Origin: a virus
Reading direction: 5' to 3' (one strand)
IMG/VR virus record: IMGVR_UViG_3300045118_000096
Location: 1-25,644 of that record
Length of the DNA stretch: 25,644 nucleotides
Made by a program: the position numbers and the translations under genes. Below, piece by piece: positions 7,566 to 14,674 of the stretch; position 1 is the first letter of the stretch, and each line of letters begins with the position of its first letter. The notes beneath the pieces were generated by a model that saw only the letters and a list, made by a program, of their open reading frames with translations, had not been told where the DNA came from and searched no databases.

Positions 7566-8900
7566 TTATGTACCTGCATTTGTAATTTGGACGAAAGATT
7601 GAATTGGAGTTAATTCAGCATCAACTCTCTCTTCAACTTTAATACCTAATAAGTTACGCTGCCATAAAGAATATGTACCAACATAAGCCTCTTCAGAAGT
7701 AGATAATTTCATGCCACCTTTATCAGCAATATAATAATTTGATAAATCACCAAATAATATAGTGCCTGTAGCGACATTATTATTTTCAAGAACTGGCCTG
7801 CCAAGAATTGATGGCATAGTTCCTTCTGATAAGAAACCAAGATCTTTCAAAATATAATCATTTTGAGAATCTTTTAATCTGCGTACAACGGCCATAGCTC
7901 TGGAATTCATAATCCAGTATGCATTGCTTCTATAACCTTGCGGCAAACCTTGATAAGCATCAATGATATTATCAAAAGTCAAATTTCCGCCAGCATTATA
8001 AGTAACTAAACCGTAAGTAGCGATACCTGTTGGCTGTATAGCACCAACACCATTAATGAAGACTCTGTCTTCTTCTCTGGCCACCATTTTAGCCAATTGA
8101 TCAGCAACAATGTTGAGAATTACGAATGGAGAATCATCTCGTAATTCAGTTGTTACCAATACGATGCAAGTATATTTATAAGGAGTTAAAGAAATTGAAC
8201 CGAACTGCATTGAAGAAGTACCTTTATTCGCTTGCTCTGCTGTCCATGATCCATAAGGCTTTCCAGTAATTGACGGAATAGTTAAAGTATTAGTCTTCAT
8301 ACTAGTCATATCAATCACCCTAGAATAAGGCCTAATAACAGATGCGTCTTCTTTAACTTCAGTAATAAAATTAGCCAATAATGTAGGAACTAATATACCG
8401 CCATCAGCAGCCGTAGTTTCATTTAAAGGTTCTAATTTTGTCTGCATCTGATCATAAATTTTCTGGCAATTATAAATATCTTTATTTACAAAAGCCTTGA
8501 ACCATTTAGACATCATTGTCGCATCATCTAGATCAATTTTAATATCTGCTCGTCCAGTTTTATCCTGCATATATTTGCTTTTAAATTTATATGCAGAGAT
8601 TTTTTTAGATGTATATCTGATATCTAATGCTTTTTTCTTTTCTAATACTTCAAAAGATGCTTTATTGGATTTGTCAATTTCAGCAGACAATTTAGCAGCA
8701 ATATCTTTAATCATTTTATTCTCTTCCTCTTTTTCTGTTTCTTCTGCTTTTTTTTGATCTTCAGTTTCAACTTTTTCTAATTCTTCTTTTGTTTCATCTA
8801 ATTGAGCCTGAACTTCGCCTTTTTTTTCAGCATCAGTTTCGGCTTCAACCTTTTCTTCCAATTCTTTAATCCTTTTTTCTAATATTGATTTTAAACTCAT
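7566..8900 (-). CDS. Major capsid protein, HK97 fold
   Basis: A 444-residue protein that forms the head shell. The first ~115 residues are a highly charged coiled-coil (ILEKRIKELEEKVEAETDAE...), the scaffold-like delta region that the prohead protease normally removes. The HK97 core follows. It starts near ETTAADGGILVPTLLANFI, contains AREEDRVFINGVGAIQPTGI with the family's 'GxGxxxPxGI' motif, and has LGRPVLENNNVATGTILFGD and the late LLGIKVEERVDAEL segment. The gene directly follows the protease gene with a 4-nt ATGA overlap, and a strong Shine-Dalgarno (GGAGG, 6 nt before the ATG) sets it apart from its neighbours, fitting very high expression. Cleavage between about residues 105 and 150 is expected but the exact site is not visible. 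Confidence 0.95.
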   Translation of the reverse strand: MSLKSILEKRIKELEEKVEAETDAEKKGEVQAQLDETKEELEKVETEDQKKAEETEKEEENKMIKDIAAKLSAEIDKSNKASFEVLEKKKALDIRYTSKKISAYKFKSKYMQDKTGRADIKIDLDDATMMSKWFKAFVNKDIYNCQKIYDQMQTKLEPLNETTAADGGILVPTLLANFITEVKEDASVIRPYSRVIDMTSMKTNTLTIPSITGKPYGSWTAEQANKGTSSMQFGSISLTPYKYTCIVLVTTELRDDSPFVILNIVADQLAKMVAREEDRVFINGVGAIQPTGIATYGLVTYNAGGNLTFDNIIDAYQGLPQGYRSNAYWIMNSRAMAVVRRLKDSQNDYILKDLGFLSEGTMPSILGRPVLENNNVATGTILFGDLSNYYIADKGGMKLSTSEEAYVGTYSLWQRNLLGIKVEERVDAELTPIQSFVQITNAGT

Positions 8901-9832
8901 ATAACACCTCCTTTCTTTTTGCTAAGAACAATTGCTTGTTCCACAGCTTTATCAACTACCCGCAAAGCCTTTAAAATTAAATGCTTATTGCGTTTTTTAG
9001 CCTGTCGGGCCACGACCTTTTCATTTTTATTTAAAGTGTATTTTATATAAGCAGTCGCTGTTTCAACTTTTTTAATATGTTCAATTAATTTCTTAGTATC
9101 ATCTATATAATTCTTTTCTGAACATTTTTTACGACAAGTTGAAAATGCAATAGCTTGTACTTGTTTATCATCCATATCAGGATTTTCTTTTTTAATTTCT
9201 GGTATTTTTCGAGAAACACAATCTTGTTCTGATTCTCCATCCATCCGACAAGCTGGAGATTTTATTTCTTTTTGTTCTTTAGGTATACAAACCATTTCAC
9301 CATTATCACCCATTTCCATTATTCCTTCTTTACCATTATCCATTGTGCATTTGTCTCCTTTTTTAACTTTAATATAAGTTTTTAATTCATTACAAAATGA
9401 TTTATATTCCCTACTTACTAATGCCTGTTGATTAGCTGGCACATTAACAACACTGATTTCTAATAATTCAGCTTCTGTCGTTCTACCTTTATCATCAAAA
9501 GACTTAGGTATATAACCAACAGAAAAAGCATTTAAAAATCCACCTTTCATTAATTTACTTACTTGTTCTGCAAATGGGTTTTCTTTTTCAGCAAATATCG
9601 CATCAAATTCAAGCATTCCATTTTTATTGTTGATATTAACTATTTTCCCAATCGGCAGACTGTGTACATCATGAGACCATAAAAGCAAAGGATTTTTAAC
9701 ATAATTATTATAATCCCACGCTTCATTCATAATCATATCGCCATCTCTATCTTCCATTGAAGTAGAAGCAATAGCATGAATTTCGCCACTTTCCTTTATG
9801 TTTTTTACATAAGATTTTAAATGTTTGAGCAT
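8897..9832 (-). CDS. Prohead protease (HK97 / S78 family) with Cys-motif tail
   Basis: A 311-residue capsid maturation serine protease that cuts the delta region of the capsid protein. The N-terminal ~140 residues match the family: STSMEDRDGDMI near residue 23, LLLWSHDVHSLPIGK with the likely catalytic His54, NAFSVGYIP with the likely catalytic Ser104, and LLEISVVNVPANQQAL. After this comes a basic linker and a Cys-containing segment (CRMDGESEQDCVSRKIPEIK ... AFSTCRKKC) near residues 200-240. As I recall, this motif is found appended to various phage head proteins; it may bind metal. The last ~60 residues are very basic. It overlaps the capsid gene by 4 nt, and its own start at 9832 lies just below a promoter and a terminator. 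Confidence 0.9.
   Translation of the reverse strand: MLKHLKSYVKNIKESGEIHAIASTSMEDRDGDMIMNEAWDYNNYVKNPLLLWSHDVHSLPIGKIVNINNKNGMLEFDAIFAEKENPFAEQVSKLMKGGFLNAFSVGYIPKSFDDKGRTTEAELLEISVVNVPANQQALVSREYKSFCNELKTYIKVKKGDKCTMDNGKEGIMEMGDNGEMVCIPKEQKEIKSPACRMDGESEQDCVSRKIPEIKKENPDMDDKQVQAIAFSTCRKKCSEKNYIDDTKKLIEHIKKVETATAYIKYTLNKNEKVVARQAKKRNKHLILKALRVVDKAVEQAIVLSKKKGGVI
8905..8914 (-). promoter_or_regulatory. Strong Shine-Dalgarno of major capsid gene
   Basis: The coding strand reads AAAGGAGGTG ending 4 nt before the ATG at 8900; the GGAGG core is 6 nt from the start. It is embedded in the last codons of the protease gene. Nearly all other structural genes here have no such motif, so this site probably raises capsid translation selectively. 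Confidence 0.88.
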
Positions 9833-9841
9833 AAATTTTAA

Positions 9842-9875
9842 TAAAAAAAGACGGAAAAATACTATTTTTCCGTCT
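9842..9875 (-). terminator. Intrinsic terminator before protease gene
   Basis: A perfect 11-bp stem (AGACGGAAAAA at 9875-9865 with TTTTTCCGTCT at 9859-9849), a 5-nt loop and a following T7 run on the minus strand. It ends 10 nt before the protease start codon. It is textbook in form; unusually, it lies downstream of the promoter at 9905-9933 rather than upstream. Confidence 0.88.
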
Positions 9876-9904
9876 ATTTCGGTTAAGATAAATTGTTAAT
9901 TATT

Positions 9905-9933
9905 ATAATAAAGTATTAATAAAATTTTGTCAA
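9905..9933 (-). promoter_or_regulatory. Sigma-70-like promoter ahead of protease/capsid operon
   Basis: TTGACA at 9933-9928, a 17-nt spacer and TATTAT at 9910-9905 on the minus strand. The -35 box begins 1 nt after the stop of the minor head gene. An alternative TATAAT at 9907-9902 would need a 20-nt spacer. Transcription should start near 9897, about 20 nt before the terminator stem. Confidence 0.7.
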
Positions 9934-9934
9934 G

Positions 9935-10711
9935 TCATCTATTTTGTTCAGAAATCGGTATAACTACAGCTATAATTGTACACCTGCAATTAACATGAAG
10001 TGGCGGTGCTTCAACATTTGAAAAATCAAGATTTATTGGTTTATCTGCTCTACCATCATAAGAATCTCCTTTATCAAAAAATGTTTCACTTACTCCAACT
10101 TCCTCGCCATGCAATGGACCACAATAATCACAGACTCTTTCGTCTTGCGCAGTCCACCATACCTTTTTTGAAACTACTCCACTATCTTTATATGCTTCAT
10201 TTGTTCCCCAGTTTGCTATTCTATTTAATTCTGTATCAGTTATTTCATTAGTTCTATTAAAAATTGTATATTCAAAAAATTGTCTAATATTATCTTTAAT
10301 CTCAGTTAAATTTAATCCATCTTTTTTTCCTTGAGAATAAATTTCATCTATCTGTTGTTGTGTATATTTATTAACAGTAGTTATAAATTTTAATCCATAA
10401 TCAGTTATATATTGTTCTAATTTAGGTGTAGATATTATATTCGTCACTCCTAATTCCTCTAAAGCATTAATATAATTTATTTTCAATAAATTAATTATTT
10501 CTGGACTTAATTGTTTAGTCATCTTTAATATTTCTTCTTTCAAATTAAAATCAATATCAGATATAGCTTTAACAGATTTTAAAACTTGATTTTTTTGCCT
10601 AAAAAAATTTTCCCGCAAAATTTCTTTAAATTTTTTGCTGTTTTTATTAATCAATGATTGTTTTCTACTCCAATAATATAAACCCGCTTTTTCAAAATAT
10701 TTATTATCCAT
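9935..10711 (-). CDS. Minor head protein (SPP1 gp7 / Mu F-like)
   Basis: A 258-residue head morphogenesis protein. The first ~150 residues are helical and Lys-rich. The C-terminal third carries the conserved Mu-F/gp7 signature: NEAYKDSG near residue 172, WWTAQDERVCDYCGPLHG with a CxxC pair near residue 195, and APPLHVNCRCTI near residue 237. The Cys and His residues in this signature may bind a metal. In SPP1 the protein associates with the portal and enters the prohead. The gene follows the portal gene with an 8-nt overlap, the standard order. It ends with TGA immediately before the -35 box of the next promoter. Confidence 0.92.
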   Translation of the reverse strand: MDNKYFEKAGLYYWSRKQSLINKNSKKFKEILRENFFRQKNQVLKSVKAISDIDFNLKEEILKMTKQLSPEIINLLKINYINALEELGVTNIISTPKLEQYITDYGLKFITTVNKYTQQQIDEIYSQGKKDGLNLTEIKDNIRQFFEYTIFNRTNEITDTELNRIANWGTNEAYKDSGVVSKKVWWTAQDERVCDYCGPLHGEEVGVSETFFDKGDSYDGRADKPINLDFSNVEAPPLHVNCRCTIIAVVIPISEQNR

Positions 10712-12080
10712 TTTTTGAAAGTTTTTCTATTATAATTTTTTTAATCAATTCATTATTGATTTTCTTATTACTCTTTTTAGCTTTCATCTTAGGCAATGGG
10801 TATTTTTTAATTCTATCCGCTGAACCAATAGGAGAAATATTAAATGGTATATAAAATTGATCTCCGCCTTTATAGCCATCTCTCCCTTCTTCTTCTCTAA
10901 TTTCATTTGGCGTTAACCAACCATTAGCCACTCCATTTTGATATTTTTGCAAAGATACCAATTCATCTTTTGGTGGTTTATTTGAATAATCAAATATTAA
11001 AGAATCATCACCGTATAATGGCAATAAAAATTCATTTAAAACATTAACTAAATCAGTCATTAACGGCATAATAGTTTGTTCTAAGAAAACATCTTTTGCT
11101 ACTTGCGCAGTAGCTCTATTAATTGATTCATTAGGATTCAATATTGATAAAGGCACTTGAAAAATTGCCAATATTTCATCACGAGACATAGTTTTTAATT
11201 CTTTAAAATCCATGTCTTTCATTGAAAAACCAATATCTTGATAGCTTGCTCCTGCACCTAAAACCGCTATTCTAAAAGCATTTTCCACACCACTATGTTT
11301 TTGCGACCATTGAGTCTTTATTCTTTCTATTTGATCTTGAGTAATAGTAGTATTAAAAGTAATTATACCATGAGGCTTGGCTTGATTTTTAAAAAATATC
11401 CAATTCCAATTAGAGCTTTCATTATGAGTAGCAATTGACATTTCACCTGCTTTAATAGGTGAATATCCCCTATAAGGATCAAGCGGATTAGGATATTTAA
11501 AATGTATTATTTCATCTGCTGAAAAAGGTATTTGTTCACCACCAGGAGCATTATATACATACCCAGTAACAAACTCTGTTGCTGATGTTGCTATCTGCAT
11601 TAAATCAGGCCGTAAAAATGGATATATTTCTATAGGTTCATTTTTTGCATTCTTCACTATCCACCAAAAAGCCTCACCGCATAAATCTTTGTATATTTGA
11701 GTCAATTTAATCAAATCAGTAAATGTTTGTATTTTATTTACTCTATCAAGTAAATCTAATACTGGATGATCAATTATTTCTTTATAAGTTTCTTTTCCTT
11801 TAGATGTTAATTTTTTATATAAGTGTAAATCTATCTGTGCTATTTCATTAGATCTTTTATTTACGGCTGAGTATACCCAGCTTTTGTATTGTTGTAAATA
11901 AGCAGATGTTCCCATTGGAGAATAACTGGGCAAATCATTAGATGCCTCAATAGAAAAAGGCACGGCTTTATTATTTTCTGCTTGATTTGTAGCCTTTTTA
12001 CTCTGATAATTTCGCTTTACGCTTATTTCTTTATTAAGAATTTTGCTAAAATTTCCTATAAAATTAGATATTTTTCCCAT
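10704..12080 (-). CDS. Portal protein (HK97 family)
   Basis: A 458-residue protein forming the dodecameric portal through which DNA enters and leaves the head. Family features include WVYSAVNKRSNEIAQIDLHL near residue 68, a GEAFWWIVKN strand, EIIHFKYPNPLDPYRGYSPI near residue 190, and a helical stem and wing region with SMKDMDFKELKTMSRDEILA, IFQVPLSILN and a YGDDSLIFDYS segment. The end is basic (MKAKKSNKKINNELIKKII). Length is typical. It is separated from TerL, its usual neighbour, by about 7 kb of sugar genes, and has its own promoter-terminator module immediately upstream. Confidence 0.93.
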   Translation of the reverse strand: MGKISNFIGNFSKILNKEISVKRNYQSKKATNQAENNKAVPFSIEASNDLPSYSPMGTSAYLQQYKSWVYSAVNKRSNEIAQIDLHLYKKLTSKGKETYKEIIDHPVLDLLDRVNKIQTFTDLIKLTQIYKDLCGEAFWWIVKNAKNEPIEIYPFLRPDLMQIATSATEFVTGYVYNAPGGEQIPFSADEIIHFKYPNPLDPYRGYSPIKAGEMSIATHNESSNWNWIFFKNQAKPHGIITFNTTITQDQIERIKTQWSQKHSGVENAFRIAVLGAGASYQDIGFSMKDMDFKELKTMSRDEILAIFQVPLSILNPNESINRATAQVAKDVFLEQTIMPLMTDLVNVLNEFLLPLYGDDSLIFDYSNKPPKDELVSLQKYQNGVANGWLTPNEIREEEGRDGYKGGDQFYIPFNISPIGSADRIKKYPLPKMKAKKSNKKINNELIKKIIIEKLSKNG

Positions 12081-12088
12081 AATTTTTT

Positions 12089-12125
12089 AAAAAAAGCAGA
12101 AAAATACTAATAATTTCTGCTTTTT
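12089..12125 (-). terminator. Intrinsic terminator before portal gene
   Basis: A 12-bp perfect stem formed by 12125-12114 (AAAAAGCAGAAA) and 12102-12091 (TTTCTGCTTTTT), an 11-nt loop, and a T7 run on the minus strand. It ends about 9 nt above the portal ATG. Flanking A and T runs would also make it work on the opposite strand. It follows, rather than precedes, the promoter at 12145-12172. Confidence 0.85.
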
Positions 12126-12144
12126 AGATAATTTAATTACTTTT

Positions 12145-12172
12145 ATAATACACTAAATAATATATAAGTCAA
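12145..12172 (-). promoter_or_regulatory. Sigma-70-like promoter ahead of portal operon
   Basis: TTGACT at 12172-12167, a 16-nt spacer and TATTAT at 12150-12145 on the minus strand. The -35 box lies within the last codons of the upstream 71-residue gene. The predicted start is near 12138, about 13 nt before the terminator stem. The region after the -10 box resembles the matching stretch of the promoter at 9905-9933. Confidence 0.62.
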
Positions 12173-12368
12173 GTTTATCATTAAAATCATTCATCTTATC
12201 AAAAAGAACTGATTTTTTTGTTTCTTCCATTGAAATTGGTGTACCATTATATATTTGCAAATTGGATATTTCTCCAAATTTTAAATGGCGACAATATAAT
12301 ATAAAATTTAATTCAGATTTATTTACTTCTATACTATATTTCTTATCACCATCATAAATATATTTCAT
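12153..12368 (-). CDS. Small hypothetical protein at end of sugar cassette
   Basis: A 71-residue protein (MKYIYDGDKKYSIEVNKSEL...) that I do not recognise. It has short strand-like segments and charged stretches and no Cys cluster, signal or membrane segment. It overlaps the upstream glycosyltransferase gene by 4 nt (ATGA), so it is translationally coupled to the sugar cassette and is its last member. Its 3' end contains the -35 element of the portal promoter. A role in glycan modification is only suggested by its position. Confidence 0.6.
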   Translation of the reverse strand: MKYIYDGDKKYSIEVNKSELNFILYCRHLKFGEISNLQIYNGTPISMEETKKSVLFDKMNDFNDKLDLYII

Positions 12369-13198
12369 AAACTTTCTATTAATTTAACATATTGATTAAC
12401 TGATAATTTAATATCATATAATTCATGTAATTCTTTTTGTCGCATTAATACTTCTTTATTTCTTTCATTTGGATCAATAAATTTTTCAACATCTTCAACG
12501 CTAATTGCTACTGGATTTCCCAATGCCCATGATATAATCGTTTTATTATTGCTTTTAAACTTAAAGTTTTTTTCCATAAAATTTGGATTCAAAACAAAAT
12601 CACAATTTCTAATATGATTATATGCTGTTGTATATTCCCATACTATATTTAATATATTAACTCCATAATAGTTTAATGGAATAAAATCACGATTACCAAT
12701 TACATGCAATTTAAGTTTATTTTTTGAAACTGCTGGTAAAATCATATTTAATAATTGATCAGCATTATGAACATATCCAAACCAACAAACAATCTCTGCA
12801 TTTTTTTCATGATGCTTAACTTCTTTTGGAAAAGAATTAAAATCCAATCTATCAGGAATAGTAATAACTGGAATATTTACATATTGTTTTATAATATTAG
12901 TCAATGCATCAGTAGAACAAGTTATTGCATCTATATATGGCTCTATTTCTTTTATAAGAAAATCATCACACATCCAATCAGGATCACATAAATCCAAAAT
13001 CTTTTTACCTTTAAAGCTCTTCATATGATCTTTCCAATATACTTTTTGATAAATCATCACGTCTGATTTTTGACCATTAGTCCATAATTTAGCTTCTGGC
13101 CAATTATTAACTAACCAATCACCTCTTATAATAGAACTTCCTATTTTTCCTTTTTCTCTACCATGAAATTTTTCAAAAGTTAAAACACTTATTTTCAT
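12365..13198 (-). CDS. Glycosyltransferase-like protein (GT-B type, short)
   Basis: A 277-residue protein resembling the GT-B glycosyltransferases found in phage and capsule loci. Visible features are an N-terminal strand (MKISVLTFEKF), a DLCDPDW motif near residue 90, an AITCSTDALTNII segment typical of the 'suspicion that others see a trace' acceptor-side domain, a VCWFGYVHNADQLL strand-turn that resembles the GT4 'xxGRxxxxKG' hinge position, and KTIISWALGNPVAI near residue 220 where GT4 enzymes have their 'EAMAxGxPV' motif. It would transfer a sugar from a nucleotide donor to a glycan or protein. It overlaps both neighbours by 4 nt. Some conserved donor-site residues are not obvious, so activity is less certain than the fold. 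Confidence 0.65.
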   Translation of the reverse strand: MKISVLTFEKFHGREKGKIGSSIIRGDWLVNNWPEAKLWTNGQKSDVMIYQKVYWKDHMKSFKGKKILDLCDPDWMCDDFLIKEIEPYIDAITCSTDALTNIIKQYVNIPVITIPDRLDFNSFPKEVKHHEKNAEIVCWFGYVHNADQLLNMILPAVSKNKLKLHVIGNRDFIPLNYYGVNILNIVWEYTTAYNHIRNCDFVLNPNFMEKNFKFKSNNKTIISWALGNPVAISVEDVEKFIDPNERNKEVLMRQKELHELYDIKLSVNQYVKLIESL

Positions 13199-14214
13199 TT
13201 CTTTTTTATTAATTGATTAATTAATTTTAACCAATCTTGCCTGTATCTCTCACGATTAAACAATTTTTTAGCTGTTTCTTTGCCTTTTTTACCTATTTCT
13301 ATTGCTTTTTTATAATCATTTTCTAATAAATCAACACATATTTTAGCTATTTGACTGGGATTATTTTTAACTATTATCATATTTTCTCCATTATAAACTT
13401 TATCTAAATCATGTGCTCCTTCTATTTGTATAACACAACAACCACTAAACATAGCTTCTGTTCTCGCTCTATTCATTGGTGTACGATAAGAAGTATCCAA
13501 ATAAATCAAAGAACTGCCTAATAATCGTCTATAATCATCAAATGTTTCTACTTTTTTATTAGCTTTTGCCCACATAAGACGATAATTATATTGTTCATCT
13601 AATATTCTGGCTACTTCATTCATGCATTCACGATTATAATATTTATCACAACCTCCTGGACTTAATGCAGTAAAAACTCTAGGTTCTTTCGGTAAATCCA
13701 ACCATTCTTCACTATTCATGCCATGCCAAATAGGATAACCCCAACCCCATTCTTTTTCACTAGCAGCAGTATAAGAATTAACAACCATTGTATCATCTTG
13801 TATTATTTCTTTTATCAATTTTATACATTCTATTTCTGCCTGTCTTTCTGTCATATCATTAGTCTGTAAATATTCAGGATAAACAGGACAACCATGATTA
13901 ATTATTATTCTAGGACAATCATTATATTTCCGTGTTTCATCAATTAATTCTTTCATTATTTTATATTTTCCTAAATCATGATTAGCTAATTGTTGATCAC
14001 AATTTAATATAATTAAATCATATTTATTTGGTTCATAATATGGAACAAAAAAAACATTAGGGGGTATTGGTCTTATTTTCGAAAATCTATCATCTAACCA
14101 ACTTCTATGACTATTATGCACTAAATAAAAATCTGCATCATTAATCAATGCATTGCATAAATCCCAATAATGCATTATATGCCACGTAGTAGCTAATATT
14201 TTAATTTTTTCCAT
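13195..14214 (-). CDS. Glycosyltransferase (GT-B fold)
   Basis: A 339-residue protein that looks like a GT-B glycosyltransferase. The N-terminal half carries strands typical of the acceptor domain (YDLIILNCDQQL, PRIIINHGCPV). The C-terminal half has an FTALSPGGCDKYYNRE start and a donor-site segment RTPMNRARTEAMFSGCCVIQ near residue 245, matching the GT4 'E7' motif in which a Glu contacts the nucleotide sugar. This is followed by NGENMIIVKNNPSQIA, like the usual 'NGxLVxxxDxxxLA' segment. It overlaps the upstream methyltransferase by 14 nt and the downstream gene by 4 nt. The acceptor and donor sugars cannot be read from the sequence. Confidence 0.75.
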   Translation of the reverse strand: MEKIKILATTWHIMHYWDLCNALINDADFYLVHNSHRSWLDDRFSKIRPIPPNVFFVPYYEPNKYDLIILNCDQQLANHDLGKYKIMKELIDETRKYNDCPRIIINHGCPVYPEYLQTNDMTERQAEIECIKLIKEIIQDDTMVVNSYTAASEKEWGWGYPIWHGMNSEEWLDLPKEPRVFTALSPGGCDKYYNRECMNEVARILDEQYNYRLMWAKANKKVETFDDYRRLLGSSLIYLDTSYRTPMNRARTEAMFSGCCVIQIEGAHDLDKVYNGENMIIVKNNPSQIAKICVDLLENDYKKAIEIGKKGKETAKKLFNRERYRQDWLKLINQLIKKK

Positions 14215-14674
14215 ATGGTTTTGCTTTAAAATGTATATCTAAACGATTATTAACTATTATTTCTTTTATTTCCCATGTTTTTATATTATTATCTTCATTC
14301 CATTCTTTTTTTTCCTTATAAGAAAATGCTTTAAAAGTAAATTCATCTAATTGTTTTATATGGCTTGGAATATATGCACTATCATTTTTACGATGCGGAC
14401 AAATAATATATATTTCACCTTTTGGCTCAAGTATTCTCCAACATTCATTCATAAAAAAAATAGTATCATTAAAGTGTTCGATAAAATGTGAAGAAAAAAT
14501 ATTAATACAAGAATTATCTGGTAGCGGTATTCCATTTTTCATATCCCATATTATTTCCTGTCCATAATCTTTTATATCCAACCCAATATAATCATCTTTC
14601 CCATGTCTTTGATCTTTTCTACCACATCCTACATCAAGTTTTAATCTTTTTAAAGGCAATACAATCCTATTCAT
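14201..14674 (-). CDS. Class I SAM-dependent methyltransferase
   Basis: A 157-residue Rossmann-fold methyltransferase, short but with the core motifs: motif I LKLDVGCG near residue 12, an acidic strand end (YIGLDIKDYG) for the SAM ribose, LPDNSCINIFSSHFIEHF resembling the 'xDxVxxxxxxEH' motif IV region, and RILEPKGEIYIICPH as the post-motif strand. It is of the type found in glycan loci, where it may methylate a sugar hydroxyl or an amino sugar. I chose ATG 14674 because it overlaps the upstream stop by 8 nt; an ATG at 14713 is in frame but would overlap the upstream gene by 47 nt. The extreme C-terminus is basic (KAKPYGKN). Substrate unknown. Confidence 0.82.
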   Translation of the reverse strand: MNRIVLPLKRLKLDVGCGRKDQRHGKDDYIGLDIKDYGQEIIWDMKNGIPLPDNSCINIFSSHFIEHFNDTIFFMNECWRILEPKGEIYIICPHRKNDSAYIPSHIKQLDEFTFKAFSYKEKKEWNEDNNIKTWEIKEIIVNNRLDIHFKAKPYGKN

